Part shown: piece after piece, positions 13,356 to 18,275 of the stretch
How the letters are laid out: each line of letters begins with the position of its first letter
Numbering within the stretch: position 1 is the first letter of the stretch
Origin: JBDSLU01 sp039916225
GTDB lineage: Bacteria; Acidobacteriota; Vicinamibacteria; Vicinamibacterales; Vicinamibacteraceae
DNA: 18,275 nt
Direction: 5' to 3'
Assembly: GCA_039916225.1 (NCBI GenBank)
Contig: JBDSLU010000299.1
Span: 1-18,275 of the forward strand
Notes under the pieces: model-generated
Told to the model about the DNA's origin: nothing
What the model saw: the letters and a program-made list of their open reading frames with translations, nothing else
Databases searched by the model: none
Position numbers and translations under genes: made by a program

Positions 13356-14951
13356 ATGTTCGGTCGCATCGCCAACATCCTCGGCTGGGCGGGCGTCGCC
13401 CTGGTTCTCGCCGGCGTCGCCACCTGGCTCTTCCGCGAAGACCTGGTGACGCTGCGGCAGGGCTTCGCCCTCGGCGGCCTCGTCTGCATCGTCGTCTACG
13501 CCATCAGCCAGTGGCGCGAGATGGCAACCACGTTCAGCAAGCGGCCCGCCCGCTACGGCGCGCTTGCCGTCGTCAGCGTGCTGGTCGTCCTGGCCCTGCT
13601 CGTCGGCCTCAACTACCTGGCCGAAAAATACAACAAGCGCTGGGACTTCACCGCGTCGCGCGAGTTCACGCTCTCCGACCAGACCCGCCGCGTGATCGCG
13701 TCGCTCAAGGAACCGCTCCGCCTGCTGGTGTTCGGCCTGGCCGAGGACATGCAACCGTTCCGCGATCGGCTGGCCGAGTATCGCTATCTCTCGAACAAGG
13801 TGCAGGTCGAGTACATCGACCTCAACAAGGATCCGGCACTGGCGCGCCAGTACCAGATCCAGTCGCGCGGCACGATCGTCATCGAGTACCAGAAGCGCAT
13901 CGAGCGCGTCACCAGCACCAGCAACGAGCAGGAGATCACCAACGCCATCATCAAGGCGGTGCAGGGCCTGCAGCGAAAGCTGTACTTCGTCACCGGCCAC
14001 GGCGAGAAGGATCCCACCAGCAGCGACGAGCGGTCCGGCTACAACGCCGCCAACGCTGCGTTGCAGCGCGACAACTACACCGTCGAGAGCATCGCCCTGG
14101 CCCAGCAGCCAGAGGTACCGGCCGACGCCGCCGCGCTCGTCATCGCCGGCCCGACCCGCGACTACCTGGCGCCGGAGATCGAATCGCTGCGCCGCTACCT
14201 GAACAAGGGCGGCAAGGCGCTGATCATGCTCGACCCGCCCGACACCGCCGAGGCGCCGCCGCTGACCAATCTCGTGGCGCTGGCCGCGGAGTGGGGCGTC
14301 GACGTCGGCAACAACGTCGTCGTCGACCAGAGCAGCATCGGCCAGGCCGTCGGCCGCGGGCCGGGCGCACCGGTCGTCGTCGCCTACCCGGGGCACCCGA
14401 TCACCGAGCGCTTCCGCTACATGACGCTGTTCCCGCTGGCCCGCTCGGTCACGCCGGCGGCCGGCGGCGGGCGCAACGCGCAGCCGCTCTTCCAGACCAG
14501 CGCGCAGAGCTGGGCCGAGAGCGACGTCAAGGCGTTGGCCGAGCGGCGCCCGGTGTCGCTCGATGCCGGCGATCAACAGGGTCCGGTCGTCCTCGGCGCG
14601 GCCATCAGTCTCCCGGCGCCCGAAGCGCCACCGCCGGCCCCGCCCAAGCCGGGCCAGAACCCCGCCGATCAGCCGAAGCCGGCCGAGACGCGGCTCGTCA
14701 TCGTCGGCGATTCCGACTTCGCCTCGAACGACGCGATCGGCTTCGAGGGCAACAGCAACCTGTTCGTGAACGCGCTCAACTGGATCTCCGAACAGGAGAA
14801 CCTGATCGCCATCCGGCCCAAGGCGCCGGACGATCGCCGCGTGACGATGACCGAGGATCAACTCCGGCTGGTCGGCTGGGTGTCGCTGATCTTCGTGCCC
14901 GGCGCGGTGTTCGGGATCGGCGTCTACACGTGGTGGAGGCGGCGGGGATGA
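13356..14951 (+). CDS. GldG-like ABC transporter auxiliary membrane protein
   Basis: This 531-residue protein has hydrophobic helices at about residues 8-26, 36-52 and 68-88, a large extracytoplasmic domain, and a C-terminal helix at about 505-525 ending in WWRRRG. The segment WDFTASREFTLSDQTRRVI (96-114) and the later LVIVGDSDFASND (447-459) and LFVNALNWISEQEN are typical of the GldG/ABC_transp_aux family. A proline-rich linker lies at about 422-442. It probably forms the outer part of the complex with the ATPase and permease. The ATG at 13356 follows the permease gene by 9 bases; no strong ribosome site is visible. Its stop overlaps the next start as ATGA. Its role in export or envelope remodelling is inferred from the family only. 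Confidence 0.88.
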   Translation: MFGRIANILGWAGVALVLAGVATWLFREDLVTLRQGFALGGLVCIVVYAISQWREMATTFSKRPARYGALAVVSVLVVLALLVGLNYLAEKYNKRWDFTASREFTLSDQTRRVIASLKEPLRLLVFGLAEDMQPFRDRLAEYRYLSNKVQVEYIDLNKDPALARQYQIQSRGTIVIEYQKRIERVTSTSNEQEITNAIIKAVQGLQRKLYFVTGHGEKDPTSSDERSGYNAANAALQRDNYTVESIALAQQPEVPADAAALVIAGPTRDYLAPEIESLRRYLNKGGKALIMLDPPDTAEAPPLTNLVALAAEWGVDVGNNVVVDQSSIGQAVGRGPGAPVVVAYPGHPITERFRYMTLFPLARSVTPAAGGGRNAQPLFQTSAQSWAESDVKALAERRPVSLDAGDQQGPVVLGAAISLPAPEAPPPAPPKPGQNPADQPKPAETRLVIVGDSDFASNDAIGFEGNSNLFVNALNWISEQENLIAIRPKAPDDRRVTMTEDQLRLVGWVSLIFVPGAVFGIGVYTWWRRRG

Positions 14952-16393
14952 ACCGCGGGCGCAACACGGCGATCCTCGCGGCGCTGGCCACGGCGCTCGT
15001 GGCCTACCTGTTCTTCGTCGAGCGCCACCGCGAACCGGCCCCGGCCGACGCACCGGACGCGCCGCAGGGCAAGGTGTTCGCCAAGGTCGACGGAGCGAAG
15101 ATCGAGGAGATCCAGATCGCCACTGCCGGCGGCGAGACGACGACGCTGCGCAAAGTCGACAGCGCCTGGCGCCTGGTCGCGCCGATCACCGCGCCGGCCG
15201 ATCAGACCGAGGCGACCAACGCCGCCTCCAACCTGGCCTCGGCCGACGTGCAGCGCGTCGTCGACGAACAGCCGAAGGATCTGGCGACGTTCGGGCTGGC
15301 CACGCCCCGCCTCACGATCACGTTCCGCGTCGCCGGCGACAAGGCGCCGCGGACGCTGCTCCTCGGCGACAAGAACCCGACCGGCAGCGATCTCTACGCC
15401 AAGCTGCCCGACGCGGCCCGCGTGTTCCTCGTCTCGGCCTACCTCGAAGGCACGTTCGACAAGGGCACCTTCGGCTTCCGCGACAAGCGCATCCTGGCGT
15501 TCGATCGGGAGAAGGTCGACAAGCTGGAGGTCACGGCCGGCGCCGCCAAGGCCACGGTAGCGCGCCAGGCGGATACCTGGAGCGTCGTCGCCCCGGCCGA
15601 GGCCCGGGCCGACTTCGGCGTCATCGAAGCCGTGCTCAGCCGGCTGGCCAACGGTCAGATGAAGGCCGTCGCGTGGGACCCCGACGCGCCGGCCACGACG
15701 ACAGCCGCGACTCCGGCAACGGCTGCACCCGGCGCGGCCAAGCCGCCGGCAGGCGCCACGCCGGCCAAGCACACGTTCAAGGAATTCGGCCTGGATCCAG
15801 CCGAGCATCGCCTCACGCTCGGCGCCGGCAGCACGGTCGCCGAGCTCCTGCTGGGCAAGGCCACGCCGGAGGGCGACGTCTACGCCAAGGACGCCTCGCG
15901 CTCGATCGTCTTCACCATCGAGAAGGCGCTCGCCGACGACCTGACTCGGAACCCGGCCGACTTCCGCGCCAAGGACGTCTTCGCGCTCCGCGCCTTCACC
16001 GCCACGCGCCTCGAGATCGCCCGGGCCGGCACCACGACGACGTTCGAGCGCAAGAAGGGCCCCGAGAAGGACGCCGTCCTGAAGTGGGTCGCGGTGCCGC
16101 CGACGCCTGCCGCCGACGAAGCGAAGATCGAGGACCTGGTCAACAAGGTGGCCACGCTGCGCGCCGAGTCGTTCGTCGATGCGCTGCCGGCGGGAGCCGC
16201 CGAGTTCGCGCGCGTCCAGACGGCGTTCGAGGACGGCAAGAAGCACGATGCGGTGGTCATCCACCAGGCCGGGCCCGACTACTACGCGGTACGCCAGGGC
16301 GAGGCCGGCGCCGGCAAGCTGCTCGCTCCAGCTGTCACCGACATCGTCACGGCGCTCGACGCGACGAAGAAGCCCGACGCACCGAAGAAGTAG
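14948..16393 (+). CDS. DUF4340 membrane-anchored protein with two internal repeats
   Basis: This 481-residue protein has one N-terminal membrane anchor (about residues 7-24) and an extracytoplasmic body. Two copies of the DUF4340 pattern can be aligned: residues 115-213 (FGLATPRLTITF, LLLGDKNPTGSDLYAK, then RDKRIL and TWSVVAP) and 280-383 (FGLDPAEHRLTL, LLLGKATPEGDVYAK, then RAKDVF and KWVAVPP). An Ala/Thr/Pro linker at about 247-273 joins them. The start overlaps the GldG-like stop (ATGA at 14948-14951), so the two are translationally coupled. This gene regularly follows GldG-like genes in diverse bacteria and is taken to be part of the same envelope complex; no biochemical role is known to me. 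It ends the cassette, 58 bases before a convergent gene. Confidence 0.85.
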   Translation: MNRGRNTAILAALATALVAYLFFVERHREPAPADAPDAPQGKVFAKVDGAKIEEIQIATAGGETTTLRKVDSAWRLVAPITAPADQTEATNAASNLASADVQRVVDEQPKDLATFGLATPRLTITFRVAGDKAPRTLLLGDKNPTGSDLYAKLPDAARVFLVSAYLEGTFDKGTFGFRDKRILAFDREKVDKLEVTAGAAKATVARQADTWSVVAPAEARADFGVIEAVLSRLANGQMKAVAWDPDAPATTTAATPATAAPGAAKPPAGATPAKHTFKEFGLDPAEHRLTLGAGSTVAELLLGKATPEGDVYAKDASRSIVFTIEKALADDLTRNPADFRAKDVFALRAFTATRLEIARAGTTTTFERKKGPEKDAVLKWVAVPPTPAADEAKIEDLVNKVATLRAESFVDALPAGAAEFARVQTAFEDGKKHDAVVIHQAGPDYYAVRQGEAGAGKLLAPAVTDIVTALDATKKPDAPKK

Positions 16394-16451
16394 GCGCCGC
16401 TCGAGAGCCGATGAGCGCCCGCCGACGTTCGCCGCACTCTGGTGTGCCCGC

Positions 16452-17996
16452 CTAATGGAGCGCGAGGGCTACTGCGGTGGTCTCGCCTTCACGAAGACGT
16501 ACCTTCTGACCGAGCCGGGCCACTCGTCGCAAGTACTCGGGATCGATGGCGTCGAGATCATCGGCGTCGCGCACGGCTAACGCCAGATAGTTGCCCGGCG
16601 GGAGGCCCACGATACTGAAGACGCCGCCAGGCTGAGGGCTCGTCACCGCGACGTAGCGTGACGAAGGCAGCGACCATTGATTCGCGTCGTCGGAGAACAC
16701 GAGCACGGTGCAGGGGCCTGCCGGCGAATGGTCCGCCGGCGGCTTGGCGATCCGGCCGGTCAGTTCGGTCGGCGATGACGTGAGCATGATGGTCACATCC
16801 GACACGCTCTCTCGAGGACTGACGATCACGCCAGCGTCGGCGACGTCGCGACCGAAGAGCTCGACACGAGCCAAGGCCATGTCGGGAGCGATGTCGCCCA
16901 CGCGCAGGATGAATCGCCCCGCCACTCCGCGGATCTCGAAGGTGCCGTCGCGGGTCACACCCACTTCGCTGGCGCCGGCAATCGTCGCGTCCTCATCGAG
17001 GGGCCGAGCGACGACAGCGACGTACTTGCGCCCTGGAGTGTATGGACGGCCATCGACGGTGATACGGCCGGCAATCCGTCCACCGGCTGACAACGGCAGC
17101 TCGAGCTCCGTCACGTCCTCGCCATTTACCGTCACCTTCAGCGTGGCGAATTCGGCGCCCGGGTCGCGCGTGAGCGGCTCGGAGCTCCCCGTCCGGGCCA
17201 CTTCGCGGAGGACGAGAGGAGACACGGATCGCGCGATCAGCACGTAGTCGCCCGGCGGTACGGCTTCGATGGAGAACGCACCGTCGGCGGCCAGGGCACT
17301 GTGGCCGGTGAACGCGTCGAGACGCCCGGCCCCGAACATCGCGGACGGCGCGAGCCGCACGCTCGCACCCTCGACGTCCAAGCGACCGCGAGTTCCCGAA
17401 ACGTGACCACTCAGTCGGGCAAGCCGACGTTTCTCGACACGGATATCGATCCCCGTCATCTCGTCGTCGGCACGAAGACGCACTGACGACGCATAGGCGA
17501 CGGTGGTGGATCCGGGATAGAACGTCGGCCCGTACCCAACGGCTTCGGAAAGGCGAGTTCCGGGCCCTGGCCGCTTCTGCGGTGGGTTTGGCGCTATCGC
17601 GCTGACGTAGTAGGGCCCGGGCGGGAGACCTTCGATCCGATAGATGCCGAGCCGATTGGTAACCGCGGTCGGTCCCCACGACGACCCGCGTCTCGGAGAT
17701 GACGCCGCCTCGATGGGCCACACCTCCAGTTGCGACCCGACGCCACGGACCCGCTGCGCGCTCACCTTGGCATCGGCCAACGGACGCAGCTGATCGTCGA
17801 TGACGCGTCCCTCGATCACGCCACCGCTCGAACGGGCTCGCCCCTTTTCAGTCGACGGTGAGCGGCCGCCACAGACCTCGGCCTCGTCGGCCATGGGCGA
17901 CCTCTTGGCGGAGCTCGTCGCACTCTGCGCGTGAAGCAGTACAGAGCGACTGGGAATCGAGAGGCACAGGATCAGCAAGTACGGCACCAGTCGCAT
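16452..17996 (-). CDS. Secreted protein with four carboxypeptidase-regulatory-like repeats
   Basis: This 514-residue protein starts with a signal peptide (about residues 1-24, ending LLHAQ). It has four copies of a beta-sandwich closing motif, G-x-F/Y-x-I-x-G-L-P-P-G-x-Y: residues 117-130 (GIYRIEGLPPGPYY), 239-252 (GAFSIEAVPPGDYV), 351-364 (degenerate, GTFEIRGVAGRFIL) and 458-471 (GVFSIVGLPPGNYL). GGVIEGRVIDDQLRPLADA (58-76) opens the first domain. These are CarboxypepD_reg-like domains, non-catalytic and common in cell-surface proteins of Acidobacteria. No TonB barrel or peptidase part is present. The ATG at 17996 is chosen because it starts the signal peptide and has GGAGG 7 bases upstream; the open frame to 18080 crosses the promoter. 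Codon choice looks less GC-biased than in neighbouring genes. Function unknown, probably surface or periplasmic binding. Confidence 0.8.
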   Translation of the reverse strand: MRLVPYLLILCLSIPSRSVLLHAQSATSSAKRSPMADEAEVCGGRSPSTEKGRARSSGGVIEGRVIDDQLRPLADAKVSAQRVRGVGSQLEVWPIEAASSPRRGSSWGPTAVTNRLGIYRIEGLPPGPYYVSAIAPNPPQKRPGPGTRLSEAVGYGPTFYPGSTTVAYASSVRLRADDEMTGIDIRVEKRRLARLSGHVSGTRGRLDVEGASVRLAPSAMFGAGRLDAFTGHSALAADGAFSIEAVPPGDYVLIARSVSPLVLREVARTGSSEPLTRDPGAEFATLKVTVNGEDVTELELPLSAGGRIAGRITVDGRPYTPGRKYVAVVARPLDEDATIAGASEVGVTRDGTFEIRGVAGRFILRVGDIAPDMALARVELFGRDVADAGVIVSPRESVSDVTIMLTSSPTELTGRIAKPPADHSPAGPCTVLVFSDDANQWSLPSSRYVAVTSPQPGGVFSIVGLPPGNYLALAVRDADDLDAIDPEYLRRVARLGQKVRLREGETTAVALALH

Positions 17997-18038
17997 GACC
18001 GTCCCTCCGCTCGTCGCAATCCGCCTCGAAGTGACGCG

Positions 18039-18067
18039 AGAATAGAAGTCCACGACAGGACCGTCAA
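18039..18067 (-). promoter_or_regulatory. Sigma70-like promoter of the carboxypeptidase-regulatory-repeat gene
   Basis: On the minus strand, TTGACG (18062-18067, five of six matches) is separated by exactly 17 bases from TATTCT (18039-18044, four of six matches). Transcription would start near 18032, about 36 bases before the ATG at 17996, with the GGAGG ribosome site between. Confidence 0.6.
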
Positions 18068-18140
18068 CGCTCCGGGTCAAGCTCGAGCAGGGCCTCCCTT
18101 TTCAGCTGCGCGAGGGTGCGTGAGGGAGTCTCCGGGGCGA

Positions 18141-18179
18141 TGCCGGTAAGTGTAGCGAGATTCTCGCAGCTCACCGGCA
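18141..18179. promoter_or_regulatory. Nested inverted repeat in intergenic DNA
   Basis: Outer arms TGCCGGT (18141-18147) and ACCGGCA (18173-18179) are perfectly complementary and enclose an inner palindrome GCGAGATTCTCGC (18155-18167). As RNA it would form a two-part stem with a short loop. No T-run follows on either strand, so a standard terminator is doubtful; it may be an operator or a structured leader. Confidence 0.4.
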
Positions 18180-18207
18180 AGGCGACGCGCACCCACCCGT
18201 GAGGTCA

Positions 18208-18226
18208 GCGCGCCCGTGAGGCGCGC
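18208..18226. other. GC-rich hairpin near the window end
   Basis: GCGCGCC (18208-18214) and GGCGCGC (18220-18226) form a perfect 7-bp stem around the loop CGTGA. The 9-mer CCCGTGAGG occurs here and again a few bases upstream (18197-18205). No T-run follows. In such GC-rich DNA it may be chance. Apart from this hairpin, the nested repeat and the promoter, 17997-18275 shows no feature I can support. Confidence 0.3.
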
Positions 18227-18275
18227 GCGGCGCGGTCCATCCGGGAAGCCATCGCGCGGGCCACGACCGGCGACC

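Noticed and set aside
16398..16417. Hairpin CGCTC/GAGCG between the DUF4340 gene and the convergent gene
   Set aside because: A 5-bp stem with an 10-base loop and no T-run is not a credible terminator.
18205..18275. A possible gene end on the minus strand, running in from the right edge and stopping at 18205-18207
   Set aside because: Only about 23 codons are visible, ending in an Arg/Ala-rich stretch with no motif. It cannot be told from chance in such GC-rich sequence.

Overview
The window is very GC-rich bacterial chromosome with tightly packed genes, many GTG starts and good Shine-Dalgarno sites where they are expected. The gene content looks like a soil-type acidobacterium (Vicinamibacteria-like) or a similar high-GC Gram-negative lineage. 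The signs are a Pal outer-membrane lipoprotein, an Ig-like (Big2) lipoprotein, a carboxypeptidase-regulatory-repeat protein and a Gld-like ABC cassette with DUF4340. This assignment is an inference; no rRNA, tRNA, CRISPR array, phage or insertion sequence is visible.

Layout. (1) 49-2643 (+): pyrK-pyrD-pyrF, a pyrimidine operon encoding the two subunits of an NAD-dependent class 1B dihydroorotate dehydrogenase and OMP decarboxylase. (2) 2741-6998 (-): read from 6998 downwards, a LysW-like zinc-ribbon carrier with a long acidic tail, a LarE-type PP-loop sulfur transferase, a large GT-C-type membrane glycosyltransferase, and then pal. A perfect 9-bp hairpin at 2690-2719 separates pal from the convergent pyrF. 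(3) 7142-7861 (+): a receiver-PilZ protein. (4) 7954-8712 (-): a Big2-type lipoprotein. (5) 8843-11383 (-): a zinc-responsive efflux operon, with an ArsR/SmtB sensor followed by a P1B-2 ATPase. Its promoter lies almost exactly under an SmtB-type operator. (6) 11593-16393 (+): a four-gene ABC/auxiliary cassette (GldA-like ATPase, GldF-like permease, GldG-like protein, DUF4340 protein) behind a clear sigma70-like promoter. (7) 16452-17996 (-): a secreted protein with four carboxypeptidase-regulatory-like repeats and its own promoter. The last 280 bases hold that promoter and two strong hairpins, but no convincing gene.

How the genes work together. PyrK passes electrons between NAD+ and PyrD, and PyrF then makes UMP. 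The ArsR-type protein should release its operator when zinc (or Cd/Pb) binds its alpha-5 site, inducing the ATPase that exports the metal. The ABC ATPase and permease with the two membrane-anchored periplasmic-type proteins probably form one envelope complex, whose substrate is unknown. The least explained part is the lysW-larE-glycosyltransferase cluster, where an amino-group-carrier look-alike with an unusual acidic insertion sits beside a sulfur-insertion enzyme without the usual partners of either.
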